Source: CAJXZP01 sp963974475
Lineage (GTDB): Bacteria; Bacteroidota; Bacteroidia; Flavobacteriales_G; Salibacteraceae
DNA length: 57,194 nucleotides
Reading direction: 5' to 3'
Assembly: GCA_963974475.1 (NCBI GenBank)
Contig: CAXBCR010000023.1
Location: forward strand, 1 to 57,194
In this document: positions 25,564 through 34,109 of the stretch, piece after piece
Numbering within the stretch: the first letter of the stretch is position 1
Layout of the letters: every line of letters begins with the position of its first letter
Translations under genes and position numbers: made by a program
The notes under the pieces: generated by a model
Databases searched by the model: none
The model's input: only the letters and a program-made list of their open reading frames with translations
What the model was told of the DNA's origin: nothing

Positions 25564-26832
25564 TTACTTCTTCGCTTCATACTTTCGAATGATTATCCGG
25601 GTGCCTTTATCATAAAATAAATAGCTCCATACCCAATTAATAAAAACTACTAGGCGACTTCTGAAATCGACTAAAAGCATGAGGTGAACAAACATCCAAG
25701 TTAACCATCCTAAAAGACCACCAAACTTGATAAACGACAAATCTACCACCGCTTTGTTTCTACCAATAGTCGCCATGGTGCCTTTATCATTGTATTTAAA
25801 TGACACCATTTTTTTATTTCCTGCCAATAGGTTCATGTTTTTTGCTAAGTGTGCTCCTTGTTGTTCGGCTACAGATGCTAACATGGCATTGCCATTGGGT
25901 GTTTCGGCAGATTCTACTTGGGCAATATCGCCAATGGCAAACACCCCCTCCACGCCTTTTACGGTGTTAAACTCATCCGTCACGATTCGTTGACCTCTGG
26001 TTTTATTTACGTTTAGTCCTTTGGGCGAATTGCCCATGATACCGGCCGCCCATATTAAGGTTTTCGATTCAAAATTTTGGTTATTGGATGTTACTGTGTT
26101 TCCATCGTAATCTTTTACCATGGTATTCAACCAAATATGGATTCCACGTTGTTTTAGGTATTTTTCAGCTTTCTTTGAGGCTACAGAACTCATATTGGCA
26201 AGCACTCGATCGTTTGCCTCCAAAATATGAATTTCCATTCTTCGTAAATCTAAATCCGGATAATCTTCGGGTAGTATTTGTTCTTTTAACTCCGCCAATG
26301 CGCCAGCCAATTCAATTCCGGTTGCTCCTGCACCTACGATAACAAAATTCATTAACCGCTCGCGATCCGACAGATTATCACAATTGAGCGCATCTTCAAA
26401 ATTTTGGATAATCAAACTTCTAAGGTTTAAAGCCTCCACCAAGCTTTTCATGGGCATGGCATATTTCTCAATATTTGCCATCCCAAAATAGTTGGAAGTT
26501 GCTCCGGTGGCAATGACCAAATGGTCATAAGGTAAATCACCAATAGTGGTTTCTACGAGTTTTTTCTCTGAATCTATGCGTAAGGTTTCGGCCATACGGA
26601 AAAAGAAATTCTTTTTCCCTTTGAATATTTTACGAATAGGATATACGATTGAATCGGGCTCTAACCCACTGCTAGCCACTTGATAAAGTAAAGGTTGAAA
26701 GGTGTGGTAATTGTTTTTATCCAATAGCACTACTTGGTATTTTGTACTATCTATTTTTTTACAAAATCGTAAACCGGCAAACCCACTACCGATAACTACG
26801 ATTCTTGGCAAATCGATTTTTGGTATATTCAT
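25564..26832 (-). CDS. ndh: Type II NADH dehydrogenase (NDH-2)
   Basis: A 422-residue flavoprotein. The FAD-binding GSGFAG is at 15-20, and the NAD-binding second Rossmann motif is VGAGATGIELAGALAE (about 164-180). The quinone-side AEQQGAHLAKN motif, the GDIAQ FAD motif and a C-terminal hydrophobic amphipathic stretch (LLGWLTWMFVHLMLLVDFR) mark NDH-2 enzymes that pass electrons from NADH to quinone at the membrane without pumping. Length and order are standard. It is a single gene, convergent with arfB. Confidence 0.9.
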   Translation of the reverse strand: MNIPKIDLPRIVVIGSGFAGLRFCKKIDSTKYQVVLLDKNNYHTFQPLLYQVASSGLEPDSIVYPIRKIFKGKKNFFFRMAETLRIDSEKKLVETTIGDLPYDHLVIATGATSNYFGMANIEKYAMPMKSLVEALNLRSLIIQNFEDALNCDNLSDRERLMNFVIVGAGATGIELAGALAELKEQILPEDYPDLDLRRMEIHILEANDRVLANMSSVASKKAEKYLKQRGIHIWLNTMVKDYDGNTVTSNNQNFESKTLIWAAGIMGNSPKGLNVNKTRGQRIVTDEFNTVKGVEGVFAIGDIAQVESAETPNGNAMLASVAEQQGAHLAKNMNLLAGNKKMVSFKYNDKGTMATIGRNKAVVDLSFIKFGGLLGWLTWMFVHLMLLVDFRSRLVVFINWVWSYLFYDKGTRIIIRKYEAKK

Positions 26833-26923
26833 TTTGGTTTATTTGATGTCTCAACGACTTCCCAAAATTAACTATAAAATAGGGGGCTAATTGTCTTTAA
26901 ATGGACGAATAATCAAGCTAAAT

Positions 26924-27091
26924 CTAATCGTCCGCTTTTAATTCATTTTGTTGTTTAATTAGTGCTTTCAACTCTTTCAATTTCTGCTCTCTCGTCTCTT
27001 TGCCTTTCCTGATTTTATTCTTTTTTTGAGACATTAACTTCGAGTGTTTCGATTTGTTCTTGGTGTTCTTTTCTCTATTTGATTTTGCCAT
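26924..27091 (-). CDS. Small lysine-rich protein (55 aa)
   Basis: A 55-residue frame from ATG 27091 to TAG 26924. It is very basic at first (MAKSNREKNTKNKSKHSK) and then forms an amphipathic helix (EQKLKELKALIKQQNELKA). Its strong charge pattern and clean start and stop suggest it is real. The small membrane protein at 27103-27228 lies 11 bases upstream on the same strand, so they could be one transcript. No family recognised; nucleic-acid binding is possible from charge alone. Confidence 0.5.
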   Translation of the reverse strand: MAKSNREKNTKNKSKHSKLMSQKKNKIRKGKETREQKLKELKALIKQQNELKADD

Positions 27092-27102
27092 TTTATAGTG
27101 TG

Positions 27103-27228
27103 TTAAAATCCTATTTGATTCAGGAAATCATGAAAACGTAATGGAAACAAGGTGTAGAGCACCAATGCAAGAAATACGAATAGAAACAAAATTGTAGCTA
27201 CTATTTTCCGACCATTTTTCTTAACCAT
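27103..27228 (-). CDS. Small single-pass membrane protein (41 aa)
   Basis: A 41-residue frame, ATG 27228 to TAA 27103: basic start (MVKKNGRK), one transmembrane helix (IVATILFLFVFLALVLYTLF) and a short tail. The positive-inside pattern is right for a membrane miniprotein. It precedes the Lys-rich 55-residue frame by 11 bases. No known family. Confidence 0.5.
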   Translation of the reverse strand: MVKKNGRKIVATILFLFVFLALVLYTLFPLRFHDFLNQIGF

Positions 27229-27444
27229 TATTTATTGTTCATTTCATTATTTTGCCAAAAGTACCAAAACCCATTCTTTATTAGGAGATTATTCTTCAAT
27301 TCAGAAGAAGATTCCTGTTTTTGGACTGAAACATAAAATTAAACAACTCCAAAAATATTATCTTAACATACTCATTGTCAACCTGATATTTTGACTACCT
27401 TTAAAGTCCGAATTTTTCTACTACTATATTTAAAACAAAACTCG

Positions 27445-27654
27445 ATGAAATTAAAAAGATTAATACAACAGTTTCGGTACGAAAACTCCGCAGTGGGTGA
27501 TGCCACACGTGAAATTACAAAGGATGAGAAGTACTTAACTTTACAAGATGAATCAAAATTCAAAGACTATTTTAGGAAAAAATTATTTAAAAAGGGAATG
27601 TTAAATGGATTTGTAGAGCTATTGTTTGTACATGAGTTAATTAATAGCAATTAA
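27445..27654 (+). CDS. Small protein (69 aa), faintly YozE-like
   Basis: A 69-residue frame from ATG 27445. The sequence (RLIQQFRYENSAVGDATRE, ITKDEKYLTLQDESKFKDYF, FVELLFVHELINSN) has the order of short helices seen in YozE/SAM-like mini-domains: an acidic GD-A-I..D core followed by a Y/F-L stretch. That likeness is weak. The spacer around it (27229-27444 and 27655-27769) shows no other feature. A gene is plausible but unproven. Confidence 0.45.
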   Translation: MKLKRLIQQFRYENSAVGDATREITKDEKYLTLQDESKFKDYFRKKLFKKGMLNGFVELLFVHELINSN

Positions 27655-27769
27655 CTGATTTTTATTCATTTTTTACCTTGTCTCTTTATCTATTTAATTG
27701 GTAATTTACTTTTTAAATAACCATCAATTACCCCAATATCAGTAACAGGCTTAATTTCTTTTTCGAACG

Positions 27770-28861
27770 CTACTCTACTACCACAAATTGCGGATTCACA
27801 CCCACTTTAAAAATCACCGAATCACTAAAGTCAGAGCTATATTTTAGCACCTCCCCGGGTTGCACATAATCTTTTGCATCCGTTACAAATATTTCTCCGG
27901 TTGCTGCGCTAGCCTCCAATCCGTAAAAATTACTACCATTAGTGGCTTGAATCACTTTTTGAACAGCGCTATTGTATTTATAGACATCTTTATCTAGGAA
28001 ATACACCATATTCAATACCGTATCAACCGCCATACGAGAAGGGGTTCTAAATGGGCTAAATTTCACGTTTTCGGTTAAAGTCAAGGTATTTAAATTGAGC
28101 GAAAAAATTCCGGAAGGACTCATAACCATTAAGCTATTTGCATTCCAAAGCTTAAAATCAACTATTTTCTCCGCCATTCCTATGCTTTGAATTAATTGCT
28201 CAGAAGCGGCATCAAATACATTAATCACGCTATCTTTCTTATTTAAAACCAAGACTTTGTCTCGCCAAGACAAGATATTTTCACTCCAACCCTTGGACGG
28301 AATATTTCCTATTATTTTTCCATTAGTTAGATCTACTTTCCAAATCTTATTCGCATATAAATCTGTCACCCAACCTATTGAACCCGATTCATTTACTACC
28401 GTTAAATGTCGTGGGGAAGTGAATCCTGTTATTGTTTTTACCGATGAAAAATCATCACTTCGTACCACTTCTATTTTTCCGGAATTATTAACCACGATAT
28501 AAGCCAAGCTATCACGCATTAAGATACTTTGGGGTACATCGCCTAAAGGGAAGCCGTTTTTAACCTTAAAAACCGCTTGTGCTACTTCTTCAGTCTGGCT
28601 ATCGATTACAGAAATAGAACCATTGCCAAACATGAAATTACCTTCATTAATGACAATTACCCTTTTGTTAGTAGGAATAGCGGTATCCTCCCCTTCCAAC
28701 TGCGGACCAAAATCATCTAAGTTTTTGGTACAACTAGAAAGAATAGCAAACACCAAAACCAAAAGAGCCAATAAAGAGCTTTTAAAAAAACCTTGACCTT
28801 TAACATTGGGACTTTCAATTCCAGTAGTTTTTTTCATTGTTGGTTTACTTTTTCTTACCAT
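27770..28861 (-). CDS. BtuG-like beta-propeller lipoprotein (DUF5074/YncE type)
   Basis: A 363-residue surface lipoprotein (lipobox LSSC, Cys44 from the first ATG) with seven-bladed YncE-like propeller repeats (GNGSISVIDSQTEEV, GKIEVVRSDDFSSVKTITG, NKIWKVDLTNGKIIGNI, SVINVFDAASEQLIQSI). Bacteroides BtuG is a propeller lipoprotein that sits on BtuB and binds vitamin B12 very tightly. The fold, the place after a TonB-dependent receptor and the cobalamin riboswitch at the head of the operon all point to that role. It overlaps the receptor gene by 7 bases; ATG 28837 is an alternative start with a shorter leader. Confidence 0.75.
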   Translation of the reverse strand: MVRKSKPTMKKTTGIESPNVKGQGFFKSSLLALLVLVFAILSSCTKNLDDFGPQLEGEDTAIPTNKRVIVINEGNFMFGNGSISVIDSQTEEVAQAVFKVKNGFPLGDVPQSILMRDSLAYIVVNNSGKIEVVRSDDFSSVKTITGFTSPRHLTVVNESGSIGWVTDLYANKIWKVDLTNGKIIGNIPSKGWSENILSWRDKVLVLNKKDSVINVFDAASEQLIQSIGMAEKIVDFKLWNANSLMVMSPSGIFSLNLNTLTLTENVKFSPFRTPSRMAVDTVLNMVYFLDKDVYKYNSAVQKVIQATNGSNFYGLEASAATGEIFVTDAKDYVQPGEVLKYSSDFSDSVIFKVGVNPQFVVVE

Positions 28862-30846
28862 TTTGGCGAACCAGAATATTGGTTTTTCTTATCACTTTCT
28901 CTTACCGGTTTAGCACCAAATCCATACCTTAAAGAAACCAAGAAATTGATTCCAGGCATGGCTCTGTAAGCCACCGACATGTACTCTTTACCCAATAAGT
29001 TGTTTACATCCACTTGAAAATGGAGCTCTTGGTTTTTGGACATTTTAAAGTCATACCCGGTAGAAACATTAATTAAATCATAGGCGGGCAAATAACTCGA
29101 ATTAGAAGAAGTGATATATCTTTTACCAGTAAAAGTATAATTCGTATTCAACCAAAATTGGCCATACTCCGCTCCTATTAGCCAATTGGCAGCATGCTTA
29201 GGGGTATAAATTAACTGTTTATCCAATGAAGCATCATTTACGCCCTTATTTATAGCACTAATGTATTGATACGACCCCCTAAATGACATGCTAATTCCAC
29301 TAAAATTTCTTTTTAAGCCTAATCCCATTTCTCCTCCACTATGTAGTACCGATTTAATGTTTTGCGCTTCCCAATAGCCTTTGTCACTCGGTTGCCATAA
29401 AATCCAATTATCCACATTTCCATAAAAAGTCGACCCATCCAAACTCCATTTCATATCCTTTTTCATGGTTCCATCTATGTGAATATTAAGTTCACTGTTT
29501 AGGGCCTTTTCGGGCAACAACCCGGGGTTGCCACCTGGCGACCAATATAAATCGTTAAGCGTTGGAAAATGAACGTTTTGAGCAACATTAAACCCGATAA
29601 TCAGGCTCTTTTTTTGGGTGGGTAAAAAAGCGATACTAGCCATTGGTAGCAGCTCAAAATCACCATTATTTATGGTGGGTTGAATAAATATTCCACTCTC
29701 CCATTTTTTTGCTAAATGCCCATTTAGCCCAGCCAATATAGAGGTTTGTAACATATCCTTATTTCCAGACAAATTCGTATTATCAGCAATAGCATAATCA
29801 ATTAACCCTGTTGTTTGCAATGCCCAATTGGCATTTAAGTTGAGGGTAAAATCTTCTCTTATTTGAAAACGATGGTTAATGGTGGTCGAGTTGATGTTAG
29901 CAGCCGCATCTGTATAGGTTAACGCAGACCAAGAATATCCGCCTACCAAATTCGAAATAGCTTTCTTACCATAGTGTTTCCAACCCAATTGCGCATTAAT
30001 CAAAGCATCTTTTTGCGACTGTACGGATGCTTTGGTATCGCCCATTAGTGCAGGTAAATTCCTATTCACAAATGTTCCTAAAAACAAACCTGTCAATTGA
30101 TTTTTAGTGTTAACCTGATACTTAATGGACTGACTTACCCCATTCAAATTCTTTTCTGAATGTTGCAGTTTTTGAACGGGAGCTCCTGGTTGAGCAATAT
30201 TGCGAAATTCAAAATTGTTTTGGGCATCTTGTAAAATAAACCGAGTAAGTGATTGAAGTTTTTTGGTTTTGTAACCATACTGAAAACTAGCCACTTTTGA
30301 ATGAAAACTGCCATAAGATATTCCAGCAACAAAACTAGAGCCTAGCAATGGAAGTTGCGGGTCGGAAGTAAGCATTACTCCACCCCCAATGGCTCCTGGT
30401 CCTTCAGTAAAAGCAGTATTACCAAATTTTAAACTCACTTTATCCAGTAAAAATGAAGGAATAATACTCAAATCACTTTGTCCTAAACTTCCAGGGCTAA
30501 TATCCAACCCATTCATATAAATTTTAGTATGTGAGGCGCTCATTCCTCTAAATGTAGGTGTTTGAATACCAGATGGCCCGTAATTTTTAATAGTGATTCC
30601 ACTATTACGAGTTAAAACAGTACCGAGGTTTTGTGTTTTCAAAGTCTCTAAAATTCCAGCTGGAATATCCACTGATTTCATGGCTGGAATTCCAGACACT
30701 TTTTCGGCCGAAACGGTGACTGATTTTAGCTGAATAGAATCTATTTCTTGCGTAAAACCACTAGTGGTAGCAAAGCAAAAAACAAAGCCAAAAAAGCACC
30801 GATAAAAGTGCTTTTTATGAATTGAAATATGTGTAAAAAGTAGCAC
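28855..30846 (-). CDS. btuB: TonB-dependent receptor, probable cobalamin transporter (BtuB-like)
   Basis: A 663-residue outer-membrane receptor: signal region, plug domain (about 40-160: VTVSAEKVSG, LGTVLTRNSGITIKNYG, FRGMSASHTKIYMNGLDI, FGNTAFTEGPGAIGG) and a 22-strand barrel to the C-terminus (LVSLRYGFG near the end). It imports its ligand with TonB energy. Vitamin B12 is inferred from the upstream riboswitch and the propeller partner. No CarboxypepD/SusC-type N-terminal extension is present, which fits BtuB rather than SusC. The start is GTG at 30846, directly after the previous stop (TAAGTG), so translation is probably coupled; no ATG lies nearby. Confidence 0.82.
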   Translation of the reverse strand: MLLFTHISIHKKHFYRCFFGFVFCFATTSGFTQEIDSIQLKSVTVSAEKVSGIPAMKSVDIPAGILETLKTQNLGTVLTRNSGITIKNYGPSGIQTPTFRGMSASHTKIYMNGLDISPGSLGQSDLSIIPSFLLDKVSLKFGNTAFTEGPGAIGGGVMLTSDPQLPLLGSSFVAGISYGSFHSKVASFQYGYKTKKLQSLTRFILQDAQNNFEFRNIAQPGAPVQKLQHSEKNLNGVSQSIKYQVNTKNQLTGLFLGTFVNRNLPALMGDTKASVQSQKDALINAQLGWKHYGKKAISNLVGGYSWSALTYTDAAANINSTTINHRFQIREDFTLNLNANWALQTTGLIDYAIADNTNLSGNKDMLQTSILAGLNGHLAKKWESGIFIQPTINNGDFELLPMASIAFLPTQKKSLIIGFNVAQNVHFPTLNDLYWSPGGNPGLLPEKALNSELNIHIDGTMKKDMKWSLDGSTFYGNVDNWILWQPSDKGYWEAQNIKSVLHSGGEMGLGLKRNFSGISMSFRGSYQYISAINKGVNDASLDKQLIYTPKHAANWLIGAEYGQFWLNTNYTFTGKRYITSSNSSYLPAYDLINVSTGYDFKMSKNQELHFQVDVNNLLGKEYMSVAYRAMPGINFLVSLRYGFGAKPVRESDKKNQYSGSPKW

Positions 30847-31833
30847 TTAAATTTTCAAGAATTTACTTTTAATAATCTTTGTATTTGACTTAATAACAAT
30901 TAAATACACCCCTTTAGGTAAAAATGAAACATCTATCAATCCACTACTCCATTCGCGTATAATAACTTGGTTACCATTCATATCTAAAATGGACAATTCT
31001 GCACCGGTAAATGTTCCTGAAACATGAATAGATTGAGTGGCAGGATTTGGATAAACCGTTACCATTCCTTGCCCCATTTCTTCAATACCTGTAGCTAACG
31101 AAGAGTCTAAAAGAGCCACCGCATCTAAATCAAAACCAGAAGACCCAAAATTGGTAGGATACGGGTCGTTAATGATGTTGTTTTTGCTATCATAGGTAGC
31201 GTAACTACTATTAATTGAACCTACTACATCTATTATTTTTAGGTGTGTAATTCGATTAATATCCAACCCATTAACGGAATCTAACTCCAATAAATCAAAA
31301 GGAGTCCCGTAAGTCATGGCATATTTACCCGCAAATCCATCAATATTCGTAGGGTCTGTGGTTCCAAATGTGGAGGTTTGTACATCTGTATTAGTCAATG
31401 ACCTATTGGGAAATCGGTAAAAATTAACCCCATCTGAGCTCACTTCTACAAACGCTAGTTCCAAAAAGTACCCCCCATTACCTTGGTCGTAAAATCCGTT
31501 TTCAAAAACAGCAAAATCAAAACTAGGTTTGTTGCTAAACGGATGGCTTAAGGTAATAATTACGGAACCTCCATCGCCTAAACTAAGTACATTTCCATCG
31601 GCCTTTCCATACACGGAATTAGCGTCACCCACATTAGCCAAAGGGCCTGATACCTTAGAAATATCTTGAGGTCCACGAGTAATGCTTACATTATTAACCC
31701 AGCCCACAATGGCGGTAGAATCCATGTGGATGGCTGTTGAGCCCAATGAATCTGCTGCCGGAGAAAATGGTCCTTGGGCAATACTGCTACTTGCAATAGT
31801 CAGAATAATAAATAGAAAAAATAGCTTTTTCAT
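30847..31833 (-). CDS. T9SS-secreted surface protein of the B12 operon
   Basis: A 328-residue protein with a signal peptide (to about SSSIAQ), a beta-rich domain (about 22-245) and a T9SS type-A sorting domain (about 255-328, VTVYPNPATQSIHVSG ... GVYLIVIKS). The main domain has GDGGSVIITLSHPFSN and DFAVFENGFYDQGNGG, EVSSDGVNFYRFP and GFDLDAVALLD, which recall jelly-roll binding domains of surface proteins. Its position between the DUF4465 gene and the receptor suggests a surface cobalamin-binding or -capturing protein; that role is not shown by the sequence itself. Confidence 0.78.
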   Translation of the reverse strand: MKKLFFLFIILTIASSSIAQGPFSPAADSLGSTAIHMDSTAIVGWVNNVSITRGPQDISKVSGPLANVGDANSVYGKADGNVLSLGDGGSVIITLSHPFSNKPSFDFAVFENGFYDQGNGGYFLELAFVEVSSDGVNFYRFPNRSLTNTDVQTSTFGTTDPTNIDGFAGKYAMTYGTPFDLLELDSVNGLDINRITHLKIIDVVGSINSSYATYDSKNNIINDPYPTNFGSSGFDLDAVALLDSSLATGIEEMGQGMVTVYPNPATQSIHVSGTFTGAELSILDMNGNQVIIREWSSGLIDVSFLPKGVYLIVIKSNTKIIKSKFLKI

Positions 31834-31867
31834 AATTCGTTCAAATGTAACTTTTTATAGCCTAACT

Positions 31868-31909
31868 AAATATAGGCAGTTGGTTCCACTAAACCCACTG
31901 CCTATATTT
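31868..31909 (-). other. Hairpin between first and second gene of the B12 operon
   Basis: Perfect 13-bp inverted repeat AAATATAGGCAGT/ACTGCCTATATTT with a 16-base loop, within the 81-base spacer 31834-31914. No proper T tract follows, so it would act as a partial terminator or as an mRNA-end stabiliser, leaving more of the first transcript than of the rest. Confidence 0.6.
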
Positions 31910-31914
31910 CTTAA

Positions 31915-33612
31915 TTATTGAATTACTAAACGTTGCGTCTTGGTATTTCCGTTTACAGATACCTGTACCAAATACACTCCTGCATTTAGGTCACTTACAT
32001 CAATCGTTTGATTCTTAGTCAAATTATGAATTAATTTCACCATTCTACCTCCTAAATCAAGGATTTGTACGGTGGCTATATTTTCAAAATCGGTAGAAAT
32101 GTGAACTACATTCACCGCAGGATTTGGATAAATACTAAAAGATGCTTGTTCCGCTAAATCTTGAGTTGATGTGGCGGTGCCGTTAAAATTATCCAAGGCA
32201 AAATAGGCTGGTGTATTCATTCCAAAAGCGCCCATATCAGAAGAACGCAACTCAAACGTAACACTGTCCACAGCTCCCAAAGCGGTTAAATCTACAAACC
32301 TCCAATCTTTCACAATGTAATCTTGCGTGTTATCTGCAAAACGGTAATCTGCTAGGTAAAAATCAACGGTATCCGTACTCATTACCCCATTATTGTAGCC
32401 TTTAATGGTCAATAAGAACCAATCTGCATCATCGCCCGATATACCGCCAAATTTCTTCGCAAAGTTGTCTCCGTCTCGCATACTATTCGCTGCAAAAGTT
32501 CCGTTGGTTACAAACATTCCGCTAACCATAGAGTTAGCCGCATTTCCCGTTAATTTAACCGATGTATAGTTGTAAGAAATAACATAGTTTTCAGAGTTTC
32601 GCACTCCTCCACCCGTAATGGCACTGTAGATATTAGAAAATCCAGATGTGATAGTGTCAGTCATATTCGAATACGCAAACCCGTCAGACCAATAACCTCC
32701 GTAGGCTGTATTCCACTGGTTAAAGAATGAAGCTTCACCGTCTGAAAAGTATTTTTCGTACGTTAAATCGTTTGGAATACCGGCCATATCGCTGCCGTTA
32801 TAGACTGAATCTATGGCAGTAAAACCTAAATCTTCAAAATCTATCAAGGTTGACCCAGTAGATTTTAAATCATCCACACAGAAAAAAGCGGGTGTATTCA
32901 TTCCAAATGCACCTGTATCGGATGACGACAAAGAAAAGGTTAACGCTTTCACATTACCGAGACTTGTTAAATCCACCATTTCCCAAGTTTGCAGGATGTA
33001 ATCTTGTGCATTAATAGCGAATCTATAATCAGCTAAGTAAAAATTTACAGAATCGGTGGTTAATGAACCATTGGCTGTAACCCCTTTTATGGTAACCATA
33101 AACCAATCTGCATCGTTACCAGTAATACCTCCAAACTTTTTTGCAAATGCATCTCCATCACGCATACTATTTGCTGCATAGGTGCTATTGGCTAAGTAAA
33201 TACTAGTTACAACAGTATCCTCCGCATTGTTTTGAAGGTTAATTTGAGAGTTGTTTTGAGAAACCAAGTAGGTCAATGAAGCATTGTTTCCTTGAGCCGG
33301 TTTAGCACTAAATAGATTAGCAGTACCCGTTGTAACCGAATCGGTATAAGTAGATTGCGAAAACCCTTTCGACCAATACCCCGGTAATCCCCAGGTAATA
33401 TCCCAAATATTATCAAAAGAAGCGTCACCACTTACGGTTGATTTAGTAAAATTGGTTGTAAAGTTTTGACCTGATAAATCAGAACCATTCCACGCTGATT
33501 CAGGGGCTAACGTAAGCGACTCAAAATCAGAAACCATTTGCGCATTTATTTGTTGGGCACCCATAGTGAGTCCCAAAGCAGCAATACCTGCTAAAATGTA
33601 ATTTTTTTTCAT
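31915..33612 (-). CDS. T9SS-secreted protein with two tandem DUF4465 domains
   Basis: A 565-residue protein from ATG 33612; a longer frame to 33795 runs into the riboswitch and is rejected. A signal peptide (to about INAQ) is followed by two copies of a DUF4465 domain, about 28-250 and 257-477. Both carry NSMRDGD-FAKKFGGI-G-DADWF, FYLADYRFA, DYI and GAFGMNTPA. A T9SS type-A sorting domain ends it (488-565, IYPNPAVNVVHIS). DUF4465-type proteins recur in cobalamin-riboswitch loci of Bacteroidota and, as far as I recall, include the B12-binding BtuH. Here two domains are joined and exported by T9SS instead of being a lipoprotein. Confidence 0.85.
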   Translation of the reverse strand: MKKNYILAGIAALGLTMGAQQINAQMVSDFESLTLAPESAWNGSDLSGQNFTTNFTKSTVSGDASFDNIWDITWGLPGYWSKGFSQSTYTDSVTTGTANLFSAKPAQGNNASLTYLVSQNNSQINLQNNAEDTVVTSIYLANSTYAANSMRDGDAFAKKFGGITGNDADWFMVTIKGVTANGSLTTDSVNFYLADYRFAINAQDYILQTWEMVDLTSLGNVKALTFSLSSSDTGAFGMNTPAFFCVDDLKSTGSTLIDFEDLGFTAIDSVYNGSDMAGIPNDLTYEKYFSDGEASFFNQWNTAYGGYWSDGFAYSNMTDTITSGFSNIYSAITGGGVRNSENYVISYNYTSVKLTGNAANSMVSGMFVTNGTFAANSMRDGDNFAKKFGGISGDDADWFLLTIKGYNNGVMSTDTVDFYLADYRFADNTQDYIVKDWRFVDLTALGAVDSVTFELRSSDMGAFGMNTPAYFALDNFNGTATSTQDLAEQASFSIYPNPAVNVVHISTDFENIATVQILDLGGRMVKLIHNLTKNQTIDVSDLNAGVYLVQVSVNGNTKTQRLVIQ

Positions 33613-33730
33613 CCTAAAAATTTTAAAATAATAAATAAGTAAAATATTTAGGGATGCCAGAAGGACGCAAGATTGTGGCAGAACGCCAGTGAGACTTGAA
33701 CCCTTGCTTTTATCCCGAAAGCAATAATGT

Positions 33731-33895
33731 TTCGCTACTGGCAGGTCTTCTGACTCGTTTCTTTTTTCAAAACCTTCCCAATTGTCGACTGACAATCAGT
33801 GGTTTGTTTTTGAAAAAACTGAACGTATTACAATACGTTCTGTGAAACTTACAGCTGCGGGAACAGTCTCCGATTTACACGGAATTCCCTTTTAA
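33731..33895 (-). promoter_or_regulatory. Cobalamin (adenosylcobalamin) riboswitch
   Basis: On the minus strand the core GGGAAUUCCGUGUAAAUCGG...GUUCCCGCAGCUGUAAG (33889-33848) is followed by the B12 box AGUCAGAAGACCUGCC (33755-33740), close to the consensus AGYCAGGAGACCUGCC. The 118 bases from there to the start codon hold the expression platform: GCCAGU at the end of the box (33742-33737) can pair with ACUGGC (33690-33685), a candidate switching helix. High cobalamin should shut off the operon. It leads into the tandem DUF4465 gene. Confidence 0.9.
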
Positions 33896-34109
33896 TCTCC
33901 ACATGGAGAACCAAAAGCGCTGCGAAAGTAATTGGTTTTTTAAATTCTACTATCATTTTGGGAAAATCTTTTTCCATTTTTTTGAACCTAAATTAGCGGG
34001 CTATTTTTTCGGTAAAAACCCCGTTAATACATTGCAATTTCCTTTTGACACTTTTCCGATAGTTAAAGACAAATGTTCATTAAGTTTGTCCGTAATTAAA
34101 TCAGAAACA

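Noticed and set aside
33613..33795. N-terminal extension of the DUF4465 protein by 61 residues
   Set aside because: It runs through the riboswitch B12 box and has no signal sequence, whereas the ATG at 33612 begins a standard signal peptide.
33903..34109. Extended start for the DUF4395 gene
   Set aside because: It abuts the riboswitch on the other strand, and the family domain begins right after the ATG at 34110.
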